This document shows, piece after piece, positions 11,555 through 22,637 of a DNA stretch of 46,447 bases. The position numbers and the translations under genes were made by a program. Location of the stretch: positions 1 to 46,447 of the forward strand of contig JAFAUB010000033.1 of the NCBI GenBank assembly GCA_019243635.1, given 5' to 3'. Every line of letters starts with the position of its first letter. Position 1 is the stretch's first letter. The notes beneath the pieces are model-generated. The model saw only the letters and a program-made list of their open reading frames with translations. It was not told the origin of the DNA and did not search any database. The stretch is from Pseudonocardiales bacterium (GTDB lineage Bacteria; Actinomycetota; Actinomycetes; Mycobacteriales; Pseudonocardiaceae).

Positions 11555-11909
11555 GAGCGGCTGCCATCAGATCGTTTCTGATCTTCCGCGCCTCATCGGG
11601 TCTGGCGTGGCGGATCACGGCGATCATGGTCTCCTGGTACTCCTCACCCGCGGTGGACGGCTGCATCGCGCCGATCGCGCAGACCAGCAGTTCGGCCTGT
11701 TCCCGGCGATTACCGAGGACGAGGCTGAGCACACCGCAGGCGAGAAAGGTCGTCAGATGCAAGGCCGTGGCGAGCGTGAACGGGGCCAGCACCACCGCCA
11801 GGCCCAAGGTCCAAGTCGTGTGTGCACCGAAGACCAGAAGCACGAGGTTGCCCGCGCCCGCGGCGTAGGCACAGATCTTGCCGACCTCCGCGCGGCGACC
11901 GCGCCACAT
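11484..11909 (-). CDS. Small membrane protein downstream of padR, unknown
   Basis: 141 residues, not recognised. Residues 10-65 form two or three hydrophobic segments (for example AGAGNLVLLVFG and LGLAVVLAPFTLATALHLTTFLACGVL), and the C-terminal half is charged and helical (ARKIRNDL, ending in a basic tail). ATG at 11909 has a GAGCAGGG ribosome-binding site. It lies 100 bases downstream of padR on the same strand, the usual layout for a PadR regulator and a membrane protein under its control. Its 3' end overlaps sugC by 71 bases, tail to tail. Because of that overlap the C-terminus could be shared by chance; the hydrophobic part argues that the gene is real. Confidence 0.65.
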   Translation of the reverse strand: MWRGRRAEVGKICAYAAGAGNLVLLVFGAHTTWTLGLAVVLAPFTLATALHLTTFLACGVLSLVLGNRREQAELLVCAIGAMQPSTAGEEYQETMIAVIRHARPDEARKIRNDLMAAAPRTVLEAWVRRLLRSPQKRPASR

Positions 11910-12009
11910 CCCTGCTCACCGCCCGGGATCCCACGCGACCGACCGGCGGCTGCGGTTGACCTCTTTCATCGGTTCTTTCCCTTCAACGGGACTGGCGTCT
12001 GTCAGCCGG

Positions 12010-12366
12010 TTACGCGATCCCCGGCCGGATGACCGGGCTGGGAACACCGGCCCGCACGCCGCCTCTGGCGCCCACGCGGGCGGACGCCTCCTGGAGAGCC
12101 TTGCGGGCCGAGGACGCACCCTCCCCGGTGAGCCGGTAGTAACGGCGCCGCGGTCGGGCCGCCTGATGCGGGTCGAGATCCTCCCACTCGTCGGTCAACC
12201 AGCCATGGTCGAGAAGCCGTTGCAGGATCGGGTAGGTGGTCCCCGGCAGCAGGCCGGTGCGTTCAGTGATCTGCAAGCCGTAGAGGACCTCCTCGGGGTT
12301 GTCATCCCAGACCTTCAGGAGGGCCTCCAGAACCAGCCGGACGGTCGTCGTCATTCTGGGAGCCAT
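12010..12366 (-). CDS. PadR-family transcriptional regulator
   Basis: 118 residues. The PadR winged helix is clear: LVLEALLK, then YGLQITERTGLLPGTTYPILQRLLDHGWL as recognition helix and wing, and RRRYYRLTGEG closing the wing. The short C-terminal helix after residue 95 makes it a small (subfamily-2-like) PadR. ATG 12366 fits a promoter that ends six bases before it; a second ATG is at 12354. It probably represses itself and the membrane-protein gene downstream. A palindrome about 90 bases upstream (12456-12473) is a candidate operator. Confidence 0.87.
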   Translation of the reverse strand: MAPRMTTTVRLVLEALLKVWDDNPEEVLYGLQITERTGLLPGTTYPILQRLLDHGWLTDEWEDLDPHQAARPRRRYYRLTGEGASSARKALQEASARVGARGGVRAGVPSPVIRPGIA

Positions 12367-12372
12367 AGCTGA

Positions 12373-12400
12373 AGTCTAGTGAGGGCTTGCCCCTAGTCAA
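12373..12400 (-). promoter_or_regulatory. padR promoter, leaderless type
   Basis: On the minus strand TTGACT (12400-12395), a 16-base spacer and TAGACT (12378-12373) are followed after six bases by ATG 12366. Hexamers, spacer length and distance to the start codon are identical to the lpqY promoter. The message is predicted to be leaderless. Confidence 0.7.
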
Positions 12401-12455
12401 CTGAGGAAGGGGTAGCGGGGGGCTGAGGTGGCCTCGCCCTTCGACTGATCGTACT

Positions 12456-12473
12456 CGATATAGTGCTGTATCG
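12456..12473. promoter_or_regulatory. Palindrome upstream of padR, candidate operator
   Basis: CGATATAG-TG-CTGTATCG is an 18-base inverted repeat with one mismatched pair, A+T-rich in a GC-rich region. It lies in the 292-base gap between padR (minus) and the small membrane-protein gene at 12659 (plus). Apart from this and the padR promoter I see nothing else in that gap. Binding by PadR is a guess from position and from the dyad form. Confidence 0.45.
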
Positions 12474-12658
12474 TCTTCGTTATGAGACGGTCGTCTACGG
12501 CAACTTTCGAGCCGCAGTGCCGCAGATCCCACAGATGTAGGGAAGGGGAAGGCGATCATGTCGACATCTCACCGGAGCGCGACACGCCTCCCCGGGGTCC
12601 GGCCGGTGGGCCGGGGTCGGGGATCGCGGCGTCGTGGCGCTAGCTTGCGCAGAGCCCG

Positions 12659-12889
12659 GTGACCCTGCAGGTGCTGGTAGGGGTGCTGCTGCTCTGCCTC
12701 GGGCTGCTGCTCGGCTCGACCTGGACCCTTCAGGCTTTGCAGGCCAGGACTCGTCGGCAGGCCGAGGGGTGGCGCAGGCTGTATGAAGAGCGGTTGGCCG
12801 TTCGCGCCGCACTCCAGCGGCGGGGCCGGTGCCCACACTGCGGGGCTCCCCTGTCCGGACATGACTGGGAGGCCGAACATGACTGGTAG
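12659..12889 (+). CDS. Small membrane protein with a C-terminal zinc-ribbon half
   Basis: 76 residues, GTG start. One hydrophobic helix (residues 3-19, VLVGVLLLCLGLLLGS) is followed by an amphipathic charged stretch (residues 28-54) and a CPHCGAPL motif near residue 57. Only one CxxC pair is present, so it could bind zinc as a dimer or with the two histidines near the C-terminus. It ends just before the convergent CNNM gene. Function unknown. Composition fits a real gene, but its small size and the lack of a clear ribosome-binding site keep confidence moderate. Confidence 0.55.
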   Translation: MTLQVLVGVLLLCLGLLLGSTWTLQALQARTRRQAEGWRRLYEERLAVRAALQRRGRCPHCGAPLSGHDWEAEHDW

Positions 12890-12897
12890 GGCGGGCA

Positions 12898-13971
12898 TCA
12901 GCGGGGGGCACCGACCGGGCGTGAGACGTGGGTGGCGTCGCGGACCGTGCCGACGTACTCCTCGACCAGATCCTCCAGCGCGACGACTCCCTCGGTGCTC
13001 CCGCCGGGACCCACGACACGAGCGAGGTGGCTGCCGGAGCGGCGCAGCAGGGTCAGCGCCTCGTCGAGCTTGGCGGTGGCGGGCATCTCGGGCAGCGGAC
13101 GCGCGCTGCTCGGCGGCACCGGTGTGCCCGGCGGTCTCCCCAGCAGTTCTAGCACGTCCTTGACATGCAGGTAGCCCACCAGCTGCCGGTCAGCACCCGA
13201 CTGCTGGTGACTACACAGCGGGAAACGGGAAAAACCGGTCTGGGCCACGGCGCGCTCGATGTCGCCCAGGGTGGGCTCGGCGGGAACCGTGGTCAGCCCC
13301 GAGATCGGGATGAGCACATCGGCGACGGTCCGCTTCCTGGTGGTCAGGGTCTGAGTCAGCCTGCGGTGCTCTTGGCTGTCCAGCAGTCCCTCGCGGCTGG
13401 AGTCGGCGATCAGGTTGGCCAGCTCGTCGGGACTGTAAGCGTTGTACAGCTCCTCGCGGGGCTGCACGCCGAACAACCGCAGTACCAGCCGCGCGGCCCG
13501 GCTGAACAGCGCGATGACCGGTCGCGTCACCCGCATGAAGGTGACCAGCGGCGGCACCATCCACAGCGCGGTGCGCTCGGGGCCCGCGATGGCGATGTTC
13601 TTGGGCACCATCTCGCCGAGCAGGATATGCGCCACCGTGACGATACCCAGGGCGATGACGAGAGCCGTGGCGTGCAGCACGGCCTCGGGTACTCGGAGCG
13701 GCCCGGTCAGCCACTCGAGCTGACGGGCGAGCGCGGGCTCGCCGAGCGCACCCAGCCCCAGCGAACTGATGGTGATCCCGAGCTGCGCCGCGGCCAGCAT
13801 CAGCGGCAGCCTCTGCCCGGCCCGGATCACCGTGCCGGCCCGCTGTACCCCGCGCTTGGCCATCGCCTCCAACCGGTCTCGCCGCGCGCTGATCAAGGCG
13901 AACTCGGCGCAGACGAAGAACGCATTACCGGCCAGCAGCAGGACCGCGACGAGCAGCGCGGCGGTACTCAC
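12898..13971 (-). CDS. CNNM/HlyC-CorC family protein, short form (DUF21 + CBS pair)
   Basis: 357 residues. The N-terminal DUF21 membrane domain has three or four spans from residue 5 (LLVAVLLLAGNAFFVCAEFALISARR) to about 140. A CBS pair follows (about 205-345), ending LEDLVEEYVG. The C-terminal CorC_HlyC domain found in most relatives is missing; the protein stops right after the second CBS motif. Family members are linked to Mg/Co ion export or homeostasis. It overlaps the upstream paralogue by four bases (ATGA), so the two are co-translated and may form a heterodimer. The pair corresponds to Rv1841c/Rv1842c, next to guaB1 in mycobacteria. Confidence 0.9.
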   Translation of the reverse strand: MSTAALLVAVLLLAGNAFFVCAEFALISARRDRLEAMAKRGVQRAGTVIRAGQRLPLMLAAAQLGITISSLGLGALGEPALARQLEWLTGPLRVPEAVLHATALVIALGIVTVAHILLGEMVPKNIAIAGPERTALWMVPPLVTFMRVTRPVIALFSRAARLVLRLFGVQPREELYNAYSPDELANLIADSSREGLLDSQEHRRLTQTLTTRKRTVADVLIPISGLTTVPAEPTLGDIERAVAQTGFSRFPLCSHQQSGADRQLVGYLHVKDVLELLGRPPGTPVPPSSARPLPEMPATAKLDEALTLLRRSGSHLARVVGPGGSTEGVVALEDLVEEYVGTVRDATHVSRPVGAPR

Positions 13972-15383
13972 GGAACCACCCGCTCAGCGGGCGCGGTCCG
14001 AGTGAGCCGGAGATCCGCGATGCGACGGCGGTCCATCCGCATCACGGTCAGCCGCCACCCCTCCAGCTCGACCTCATCGCCCACATCGGGAATGCGGCCC
14101 AGCCGCTGCAGCACGAGCCCGGCCACGGTCTCGTAGTCGCCCTCGGGCATCACGAACCCGACCGCATCGGTCACCTCGTCCTCGCGCAGCAGTCCGGAGA
14201 TGATCCAGCTCCGGTCGTCCAGTGGTCGGACCGGGGAGGCCTCCAGCCGATCGTGCTCGTCGCGGACGTCACCGACGATCTCCTCCACCAGGTCCTCGAG
14301 GGTGACGATGCCCGCAGTACCGCCGTACTCGTCGACCACGATCCCAACCTGCAGGCCCTGGCCGCACAGCGCCTCGAGCAACGCGTCGCCGTCCAGCGAG
14401 CTGGGCACGGTCAGAGCCGGGCTCGCCAGGGCCCCGACCCGGGCCACGGCGCGCCGGCCGGCCGGCACCGCGAAGGCCTGCTTGACGTGCACCACTCCTC
14501 GCACATCGTCCAGGTCGCTGCCGTAAACCGGGAAGCGCGAGAACCCGGTCCGTCGCGCGGCGTCCACCAGGGCGAGTACCGGCGCGTTCGTCTGAAGCGC
14601 CCGCACCCGCACCCGGGGGGTCATCAGCTCCTCAGCGGTGCGCTCGCCGAAACGCAGTGAACGATCCAGCAGAGTCGCGGTGGCCTCATCCAGGGCGCCG
14701 TGCTGGGCGCTGCTGCGAACCAACGAACCGAGCTCCTGTGGGGAGCGCGCGGAGCGCAGGCCCTCGGCCGGTTCGATACCCAGCGGGCGGACGACCCAGT
14801 TCGCCGCTCCGTTCAGCGCGGAGATCAGCCACCGGAACGCGACCGAGAACGTGATGAGTATCCCCGTGACCCGCCGGGCCGTCCGCAGCGGCCGGGAGAT
14901 CGCCAGATTCTGCGGGACGAGCTCGCCGAACACCATGGACAACGTGGTGGCCAGCGCCAGCCCGATCGCCAGGGACACCCCGCCCACGGCGCTACCCGGC
15001 AGCCCGACGGCGTGCAGGCCGGGCCGGACCAACTCGGCGATGGCTGGCTCGGCCACGTACCCGATGAGCAGTGTGGTGATCGTGATGCCGACCTGAGCGC
15101 CGGAGAGCTGGAAGGACAGCGTGCTCCGAGCGCGCTGGACCTGGTGGGATCGACGGTCGCCGACCTGCCGCACGTGTGCGTCGACGGTGCTGCGTTCCAG
15201 AGTGGTGAGGGCGAACTCGCCCGCGACGAAGACGAAGGTGCCTGCGGTCAGCGTGGCCAGTTCGAACAGACCCCGCAACGGGCCCCAGAACAGGTCCCAG
15301 ATGCCGCGCAGGACGTCCATCACATCGCCCACATCGTCCGCCGGAGCGGTGAGCTGAGGAAGCCGGGCCCGGGGTCCGGCCAC
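13968..15383 (-). CDS. CNNM/HlyC-CorC family protein, full-length form
   Basis: Up to 471 residues. DUF21 membrane domain at about 25-210 ([36 protein letters not shown]), CBS pair at 220-365 (ending [12 protein letters not shown]) and the CorC_HlyC C-terminal domain (about 375-460, with [11 protein letters not shown]). The farthest start is GTG 15383; ATG 15320 (MDVLRGIW), immediately before the hydrophobic region, is more natural and would remove 21 residues. First gene of a two-gene operon with the shorter paralogue. Probable role in divalent-cation homeostasis at the plasma membrane; transport itself is not proven for bacterial relatives in general. Confidence 0.9.
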   Translation of the reverse strand: MAGPRARLPQLTAPADDVGDVMDVLRGIWDLFWGPLRGLFELATLTAGTFVFVAGEFALTTLERSTVDAHVRQVGDRRSHQVQRARSTLSFQLSGAQVGITITTLLIGYVAEPAIAELVRPGLHAVGLPGSAVGGVSLAIGLALATTLSMVFGELVPQNLAISRPLRTARRVTGILITFSVAFRWLISALNGAANWVVRPLGIEPAEGLRSARSPQELGSLVRSSAQHGALDEATATLLDRSLRFGERTAEELMTPRVRVRALQTNAPVLALVDAARRTGFSRFPVYGSDLDDVRGVVHVKQAFAVPAGRRAVARVGALASPALTVPSSLDGDALLEALCGQGLQVGIVVDEYGGTAGIVTLEDLVEEIVGDVRDEHDRLEASPVRPLDDRSWIISGLLREDEVTDAVGFVMPEGDYETVAGLVLQRLGRIPDVGDEVELEGWRLTVMRMDRRRIADLRLTRTAPAERVVP

Positions 15384-15526
15384 CTACTACAGCCTGGCGT
15401 CGATGCGGCAGGCACCGGGTTCGTCACACTCCTCGCGGGCCGAGTTCGGTCGATTCTACGGGCGTACGGGGTACTGTCGAGCGCGATCACGCCAGGGCGG
15501 GGCCATTCGGGCTAACGTGTCTCTCC

Positions 15527-16402
15527 GTGCGGATCGGCATTCTGGGAGGGCTCGGCTGGTGCCCCGGCGCGTCGTTCGACGACGCCCTCCAGGGGTTGGG
15601 AGCCGAGCTGGGTCGCCGCCGCTGGGACATGGTGCTCGGAGTTCCCGGGCCGGTCGCGTTGGACACCATCGGGCCCGGGGTCGACGTGGTGGAGGTGCTC
15701 CCCCGGGGCGCCGAGCCGGGCAGCTGCGCGACCGACCGGCGCGCGGTGGACGGACCGGTCGCCCGGATGGACGTGGTGCGGTTGCTGTCCGACGCGGTCG
15801 TGATGATCCCCGGCGGGATCGAGGTGCTGGCCGACCTGCTCGCGCTGCTCACCGAGCAGGCGCTGGGCCTGAGCGCCAAACCGTGCGGGGTACTCGACCC
15901 GGACGACCTGCTCAACCCGCTGGCCGAACAGCTCGACGCGCTGGACCGGGCAGGTCTGCCTGCAGCGCCGTTGCTGCGGGCCGGCGATCCCGCGCAGCTG
16001 CTGGACCAGCTCGCGGCCTGGCGGCCCGACGGTGGTGGCGACGTGCGTGAGGAGGTCGCCTGGCTGCGGATCAACGACGCCGGCCTGGCGCTGCTCCCCA
16101 GCGCGGCGGGGCTGCGTCTGCCCGGCGGCCCGCACGGACCGGGGGAGCGCGGCGCCGTGGCGCTGTGCCGGTTGATGGACCAGCGCTGGTCGGTGCCGCT
16201 GCGCCCGGAACGGCTGCGCCCGGTGGCCGCGTTGATGGTGCCGGACGGTGGTGGCGGATGGCGGCGGGTGAGCTGCTACCGGGCGCAGGGCCCGCAACCG
16301 GTCGTGCCGGGAGCGGTGGCCCACCCGGTGGGGGAGACGGCGGCCTGCGAACCTGCGGCCGCGGCGCTGCAGGATCTGCTTCGCCGCGGCCGCGTCCGCT
16401 GA
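15527..16402 (+). CDS. Divergent LOG-like Rossmann protein
   Basis: 291 residues, GTG start. The N-terminal half (1-175) follows the LOG / TIGR00730 plan: a GGLGWCPG loop, an A-x-x-LG-x-x-L-x-RR helix, and MIPGGIEVLADLLALLTEQ where LOG enzymes have PGGxGTxxE. Here the GT and the catalytic glutamate are replaced (E, V and D), so canonical phosphoribohydrolase activity on nucleoside monophosphates is doubtful. The C-terminal part (175-291) has no family I recognise and contains a predicted beta-rich stretch (WRRVSCYRAQG). A TAACGT -10-like box eight bases before the GTG suggests a nearly leaderless message. It sits between the CNNM pair and guaB1 but on the other strand. Confidence 0.6.
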   Translation: MRIGILGGLGWCPGASFDDALQGLGAELGRRRWDMVLGVPGPVALDTIGPGVDVVEVLPRGAEPGSCATDRRAVDGPVARMDVVRLLSDAVVMIPGGIEVLADLLALLTEQALGLSAKPCGVLDPDDLLNPLAEQLDALDRAGLPAAPLLRAGDPAQLLDQLAAWRPDGGGDVREEVAWLRINDAGLALLPSAAGLRLPGGPHGPGERGAVALCRLMDQRWSVPLRPERLRPVAALMVPDGGGGWRRVSCYRAQGPQPVVPGAVAHPVGETAACEPAAAALQDLLRRGRVR

Positions 16403-16424
16403 TCCCCAGCCGTGGCCGGCCGGG

Positions 16425-17894
<1,470 letters not shown>

Positions 17895-20264
17895 CTAACC
17901 GGCCACGTCGCCGGATAGCCGGCGGGCGAGGGGCTCCCGCCCTACCGGCTGCGCCAGGTCATCGGTCGGTGGAGCCAGCGGAACCGGCTCCACCACCGGC
18001 GAGTCCCCGGTGAGCGTGATGGGCCGTCCGTGGTGGCTCAGCGCCAGCTCGGCACCGTCCAGCAGCTGATACTCCGCCTGCCCCGGGGTGATCCGCACCT
18101 GCAGCCGCCGCCCACGCCAGCGCAACCGGAAGGTGATCCTGGTCAACGCCGGGGGAAGCCGAGGCGCGAAAGCCAGGCCTCCGTCACCGAGGTGCCGCAG
18201 CCCGCCGAACCCGGCCACCAGCGCTGACCAGGCACCGGCCAACGATGCGAGGTGCAGGCCATGGTCGGTGTTGTGGGCCAGATCAGCCAGATCCACCAGC
18301 GCGGTCTCGCAGAGGTAGTCATAAGCCAGGTCGAGGTGCCCGGTCTCGGCCGCCAGCACCGCCTGAGTGGCCGCCGACAACGACGAGTCACGGACGGTGA
18401 TCCGCTCGTAGTAGGCGAAGTTCCGGGCCTTCTGCTCGGCGGTGAAGGCCTCCGGGCACAGGTGCATGGCCAGCACCAGGTCAGCCTGCTTCACCACCTG
18501 CTTGCGGTACAGGTCGAAGTAGGGGAAGTGCAGCAGCAGCGGGTACTGGTCCGGCGCCGTGCCGGCGAAGTCCCAGACCGCGTGCTCGGTGAAGCCCTCC
18601 GCCTGCGGGTGCACGCCGAGCTTCTCGTCGTAGGGCACGACCATGTCGGCCGCCGCGTCCCGCCAGGACGCGGCCTCCTCGGCGTCGACGCCCAGGACAG
18701 CCGCCTGCTCCAGGTGTCGTCCGACGGTGTCGGCCGCGGCCCGCAGGTTCCGCCGCGCCATCAGGTTGGTATAGACGTTGTTGTCGGCCACCGCGCTGTA
18801 CTCATCCGGCCCGGTGACGCCGTCGATGCGGAAGCTGCCCTGCACGTCGTGGTGACCCAGCGAGCGCCACAGCCGCGCCGTCTGCACCAGCAGCTCCAGC
18901 GCGACGTCGCGCTCGAAGTCGGTGTCGCCGGTCGCGGTCACATGGCGGATCGCCGCGTCGGCGATGTCGGCGTTGATGTGGAAGGCTGCGGTACCGGCGG
19001 GCCAGTATCCCGAGCATTCCTGGCCTCGGATGGTGCGCCAGGGAAACGCCGCGCCGGCCAAGCCGAGCTGCCCGGCACGCTCCAGGGCCAGTGGGAGGGT
19101 CTGCTGCCGCCAGCGCAGTACGTGGGCGGCCGCGTCCGGCACCGTGTGACTGAGCACCGGCAGTACGAAGGTCTCGGTGTCCCAGAAGGTGTGGCCGTCG
19201 TACCCCGGGCCGGTCAGGCCCTTGGCCGCGATCCCCCGGCCCTCAGCGCGCGCCCCGGCCTGCAGCACGTGGAACAACCCGAACCGGACCGCCTGTTGCA
19301 GCTGCGGGTCGCCCTCGAGCCCCACGTCGGCGGCGGCCCAGAAGTCGTCGAGGTAGCGGCGCTGTTCGGTGGTCAGCCCGGCCCAGCCGGTGTACCGGGC
19401 CGCCGCCAGCGCCGCCCGGACCTGGTCGTTGAGCGCCGGAAATGACCGCTGCGACGACCAGCCGTAGGTCAGGTACTTCACCACCCGCAGCCGCTGACCG
19501 GGTTCCAGCCGGCAGATGACCGTCGTCCGGGCGACGTCGTCGGTGGCCTCCGAGTGGAACTCCGTGCGCGAGGGACCGATCACCTCGTGGTCCATCGCCG
19601 CAGCCATCCGCAACCCGGAGTGGCGGGTGCTGTGCATCAGCGTGGCGCCGGTGCCGTTGTACCGCAGCTGCTCGGCGACCAGCGGCTCGGAGAGCGCCGC
19701 GGCCACTCGCGGGTCATCCGTGGTGGGGGGCAGCTGCTCGTTGGCGAACAGCTCGGACTGCAGGACCAGCAGTACCGGCTCATCGACCGGCTCGACCTGG
19801 TAGTTGATCGCGACTGCGGCTCGTTGGACCAGCGACACCAGCCGCTGCGAGGTCACCAGCACCGCCTTACCGGTGGGGGAGACCCATTCCAAGCGACGAG
19901 TGAGCGTGCCGGCCCGCAGGTCGAGCAGCCGTTCGTGGGAGCGCAGCTCGCCGTAGCGCACGTCCAACGGCTCATCGTCGACCAGCAGCCGGATCAGCTT
20001 GCCGTTGGTCACGTTGACGATCGTCTGGCCGGACTCGGGATAACCGTAGCCGCCCTCGGGGTAGGGCAGTGGCCGCAGCTCGTAGAAGGAGTTGAGGTAG
20101 CTGCCGGGCAGCGCGTGCGGGTCGCCCTCATCAAGGTTGCCGCGCAGCCCGATATGCCCGTTGGCCAGCGCGAAGACCGACTCTGTCTGGCCCAGCGCGG
20201 CCAGGTCCAGCTCGCACTCCCGCACGGCCCACGGCTCGACGGCGAACCGGTGCTGCTCGATCAT
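17895..20264 (-). CDS. Glycoside hydrolase family 65 phosphorylase (trehalose/maltose/kojibiose type)
   Basis: 789 residues, the usual GH65 length. The N-terminal beta-sandwich (1-270) begins with [16 protein letters not shown]. The (alpha/alpha)6 barrel holds [12 protein letters not shown] (about 360), the catalytic acid in GVTGPDEY (glutamate near residue 486) and the [11 protein letters not shown] phosphate-loop region near 593. The C-terminal beta-sheet domain ends the protein. The enzyme should split an alpha-glucoside with phosphate to beta-glucose-1-phosphate. This is backed by the beta-phosphoglucomutase-like HAD gene, whose stop overlaps this start by four bases. Linkage specificity cannot be read; trehalose is attractive because a trehalose importer lies 6 kb away. 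Homologue: Rv3401. Confidence 0.9.
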   Translation of the reverse strand: MIEQHRFAVEPWAVRECELDLAALGQTESVFALANGHIGLRGNLDEGDPHALPGSYLNSFYELRPLPYPEGGYGYPESGQTIVNVTNGKLIRLLVDDEPLDVRYGELRSHERLLDLRAGTLTRRLEWVSPTGKAVLVTSQRLVSLVQRAAVAINYQVEPVDEPVLLVLQSELFANEQLPPTTDDPRVAAALSEPLVAEQLRYNGTGATLMHSTRHSGLRMAAAMDHEVIGPSRTEFHSEATDDVARTTVICRLEPGQRLRVVKYLTYGWSSQRSFPALNDQVRAALAAARYTGWAGLTTEQRRYLDDFWAAADVGLEGDPQLQQAVRFGLFHVLQAGARAEGRGIAAKGLTGPGYDGHTFWDTETFVLPVLSHTVPDAAAHVLRWRQQTLPLALERAGQLGLAGAAFPWRTIRGQECSGYWPAGTAAFHINADIADAAIRHVTATGDTDFERDVALELLVQTARLWRSLGHHDVQGSFRIDGVTGPDEYSAVADNNVYTNLMARRNLRAAADTVGRHLEQAAVLGVDAEEAASWRDAAADMVVPYDEKLGVHPQAEGFTEHAVWDFAGTAPDQYPLLLHFPYFDLYRKQVVKQADLVLAMHLCPEAFTAEQKARNFAYYERITVRDSSLSAATQAVLAAETGHLDLAYDYLCETALVDLADLAHNTDHGLHLASLAGAWSALVAGFGGLRHLGDGGLAFAPRLPPALTRITFRLRWRGRRLQVRITPGQAEYQLLDGAELALSHHGRPITLTGDSPVVEPVPLAPPTDDLAQPVGREPLARRLSGDVAG

Positions 20265-21013
20265 GACCGGTCCAGCAGCTCGGCGAGGTCGCTGACGACG
20301 ACGTCGGCGCCATGCGCCCGCAACGCATCGGCCTGTCCGACCCGGTCCACCCCGACGACGTAGCCGAACCGCCCGGCGCGGCCAGCCGCGACGCCGGCCA
20401 GCGCATCCTCGAACACCACCGCTGCTCCCGGCGGCACGCCGATCAGCCGGGCGCCGGCCAGGAAGGTGTCCGGCGCCGGCTTGCCGGCGAGTCTCTCGCG
20501 CAGGGCGACCAGCCCGTCGACGCGGGCGTCGAACAGCTCGTCCAACCCCGCCGAGGTGAGCACCTGCCCGGCGTTCGCGCTGGAGGTCACCACCGCGCAG
20601 GGCAGCCCAGCGCCGCGCACCGCGTGCAGGTAGCGCACCGAGCCCGGGTAGACCGTCACCCCTTGGGTGCGGATGAGCTCCAGCACCAGGTCGTTCTTGC
20701 GCATGGACAGCCCGTGCACGGTCGGTGCTCCGGGCGGGTCCTGCGGTGTGCCCATCGGCAGCTCGATGTGCCGGGACGCGAGGAACGACTGGGTGCCGGC
20801 CAGCCGCGGCTTGCCATCGACGTAGGTGTCGTAGTCGGCGCCGGAGTCGAACGCCACGAAGGGTTCGCCGCCATCCCGTGCCCGCTGCGCCAGGAACTCG
20901 TCGAACATCAGCTTCCAGGCTGCGGCGTGCTGCTTGGCGGTCTGGGTCAGCACGCCGTCCAGATCGAATAGGAAACCGCGTGTGGGGTCGGGCACCCCGA
21001 GCGCGCCGAACAT
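20261..21013 (-). CDS. pgmB: Beta-phosphoglucomutase-like HAD enzyme
   Basis: 250 residues. HAD motif [22 protein letters not shown] near residue 13 has both aspartates and the T-x-x-x-H-x-x-AW cap signature of beta-phosphoglucomutases; motif II is VVTSS, motif III lysine lies in [11 protein letters not shown], and motif IV is [15 protein letters not shown] 21013 is chosen because it opens the domain directly and has GGTGGTAGG upstream; the frame is open far upstream but that part is antisense to the Pit gene. It would convert beta-glucose-1-phosphate to glucose-6-phosphate, completing the GH65 reaction. Same pair as Rv3400-Rv3401. Confidence 0.9.
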   Translation of the reverse strand: MFGALGVPDPTRGFLFDLDGVLTQTAKQHAAAWKLMFDEFLAQRARDGGEPFVAFDSGADYDTYVDGKPRLAGTQSFLASRHIELPMGTPQDPPGAPTVHGLSMRKNDLVLELIRTQGVTVYPGSVRYLHAVRGAGLPCAVVTSSANAGQVLTSAGLDELFDARVDGLVALRERLAGKPAPDTFLAGARLIGVPPGAAVVFEDALAGVAAGRAGRFGYVVGVDRVGQADALRAHGADVVVSDLAELLDRS

Positions 21014-21081
21014 GCGCCTACCACCATCCGTTATGGGTTTAGCCCTGATCACTATGAGCGCGGGAATCGTAGCGGACGGCG

Positions 21082-21315
21082 TCACCTGACAGCGATCAGG
21101 TAGACGCTGTAGCCGACCACCAGGGCACAGGCCAGGAAGCAGAGCACCGCCAGTGACCGGCCCGCCGGCCCGGTTCGCTGCCCAGCGGGCGTGGCGAGCG
21201 CGCTCACACCGAAGGCGAACAGCACGATCACCCCCACCGCCACCCCGAACGAGACTCCGAACACCTCGCCGAGCGCACCCCAGTCGATCGTCACCCTGTC
21301 GGTCGTCACCCTCAT
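21082..21315 (-). CDS. Small membrane protein next to Pit transporter
   Basis: 77 residues with two hydrophobic helices (about 19-38, [18 protein letters not shown], and 53-75, [20 protein letters not shown]). It begins 12 bases after the stop of the Pit gene on the same strand and is surely co-transcribed. Small two-helix proteins at this place are common beside actinobacterial low-affinity phosphate transporters, but their role is not known to me. It could be a transporter accessory subunit. Confidence 0.75.
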   Translation of the reverse strand: MRVTTDRVTIDWGALGEVFGVSFGVAVGVIVLFAFGVSALATPAGQRTGPAGRSLAVLCFLACALVVGYSVYLIAVR

Positions 21316-21327
21316 GCCAGGGTCTCC

Positions 21328-22458
21328 TCACGCCGGGGCCGTGGCGGTCCGCAGCCGGCCCGCCGGCACCTCGTTGACGTTGTTCGCGCCCACTGGTCGG
21401 CGCCGGGACAGGGCGTAGGTACCGCCGCCGATGGCCGACCCGGCCACCGCGACGACCACCGTCCCCACCGTTCCCGCCTCGGCCACTCGGCCGGCCACGG
21501 CGCCGACGACGGCGGCGGCTGGCAGGGTCAGCACCCAGGCGGTCACCATCTGGCCGGCCAGGCCCCACCGCACCTGTGCCAGCCGGCGACCGGCGCCCGC
21601 GCCGAAGATCGCGCCCGAGCACACCTGGGTGGTCGACAGGGGGAACCCCAGCTGCGAGGAGACCAGGATGACCGCGGTGCTGCTCGTCTCGGCGGCGAAC
21701 CCCTGCGGCGTCTCGATCTCGGTGATCCGCTTGCCGAGCGTCCTGATGATTCGCCAGCCGCCCAGGTAGGTGCCCAGCGCGATGGCCAGCCCGGCGGTGA
21801 GGATCACCCAGATCGGCGGTGCCGAGCCGGCGGGCAGCGTCCTGGCGGCGATCAGGGTCAGCGTGATGACGCCCATCGTCTTCTGCGCGTCGTTGGTGCC
21901 GTGCGCCAGGGACACCATCGACGCTGAGACCACCTGACCGGTCTTGAAGCCGCGGCTCACCGTGCCCCGGTCGGCGGCCCGCGTGGTGATTCGGTAGGCG
22001 AGGTAGGTGCCGACCATCGCCACCACACCGGCGACGATCGGGGCCAGCAGCGCGGGGACCAGGATCCTGGACACCACCGTGCCGAAGTGCACCGCCTCGG
22101 CGCCGGCCGCCACCCAGGTGGCGCCGATCAGGCCGCCGAACAGCGCGTGCGACGAGCTGGAGGGCAGCCCGAGAAACCAGGTCAGCAGGTTCCACATGAT
22201 AGCCCCGACCAGGCCGCCGAAGATCACTACAGGAGTGATCCTGGTGTCGTCGACCAGACCGCTGGAGATCGTCTTGGCGACCGCCACCGAGAGGAACGCG
22301 CCGACGAGGTTGAGCACACCTGAGACGGCGACGGCGACCCTCGGCCTCAGCGCCCCGGTGGCGATCGACGTCGCCATGGCGTTCGCGGTGTCGTGGAAGC
22401 CGTTGGTGAAGTCGAAGACCATCGCTGTGATGATCACGACCAGGACGATGACGCCCAT
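21328..22458 (-). CDS. pit: Low-affinity inorganic phosphate transporter, Pit family
   Basis: 376 residues with about ten membrane spans. The two inverted Pit repeats are visible: [15 protein letters not shown] near the N-terminus and [15 protein letters not shown] near residue 175, both carrying the GxxDxAN-type signature; [16 protein letters not shown] is the other conserved element. It imports metal-phosphate or phosphate driven by protons. ATG 22458 is preferred over an upstream GTG/ATG extension (to 22563) because the extra 35 residues are basic and unlike the family, and GAAGGGCTCC lies just before it. Followed closely by the small membrane protein at 21082. Confidence 0.93.
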   Translation of the reverse strand: MGVIVLVVIITAMVFDFTNGFHDTANAMATSIATGALRPRVAVAVSGVLNLVGAFLSVAVAKTISSGLVDDTRITPVVIFGGLVGAIMWNLLTWFLGLPSSSSHALFGGLIGATWVAAGAEAVHFGTVVSRILVPALLAPIVAGVVAMVGTYLAYRITTRAADRGTVSRGFKTGQVVSASMVSLAHGTNDAQKTMGVITLTLIAARTLPAGSAPPIWVILTAGLAIALGTYLGGWRIIRTLGKRITEIETPQGFAAETSSTAVILVSSQLGFPLSTTQVCSGAIFGAGAGRRLAQVRWGLAGQMVTAWVLTLPAAAVVGAVAGRVAEAGTVGTVVVAVAGSAIGGGTYALSRRRPVGANNVNEVPAGRLRTATAPA

Positions 22459-22575
22459 GTGGAGCCCTTCGTCGTCACGGGGCCTCAACGCGTGGAGCGT
22501 TTCAGACGAAGCGAAACGGCCGGTGAACTCCGCGTGTCGAATCGGAGGCGGCCGGTATCGCACTCAGTTGTCGGT

Positions 22576-22637
22576 GATCGTCGAAAGTGAGCCGTGGCCG
22601 TGCAGGCTCGCGCAGTCAGGGCTCACTTTCGTCGATC
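22576..22637. repeat. Long inverted repeat around the end of the phosphopantetheinyl transferase gene
   Basis: Arms 22576-22593 and 22620-22637 are 18 bases each and pair with a single mismatch; the 26-base loop contains the TGA stop of the transferase gene, and the right arm is its last codons. The transcript of that gene (minus strand) would fold into a strong stem over its own stop codon. There is no T-run, so if it terminates transcription it is of the non-canonical type. It also lies upstream of the Pit gene. Confidence 0.75.

Noticed and set aside
12495..13019. 174-codon minus-strand frame over the small membrane-protein gene
   Set aside because: Arginine/serine/proline-rich with no domain; overlaps the 3' end of the CNNM gene in another frame.
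21014..22195. Long minus-strand N-terminal extension of the beta-phosphoglucomutase-like gene (644 codons open)
   Set aside because: It is out of frame with the Pit gene on the same strand and reads as low-complexity G/R/P-rich sequence; the HAD domain starts at ATG 21013.
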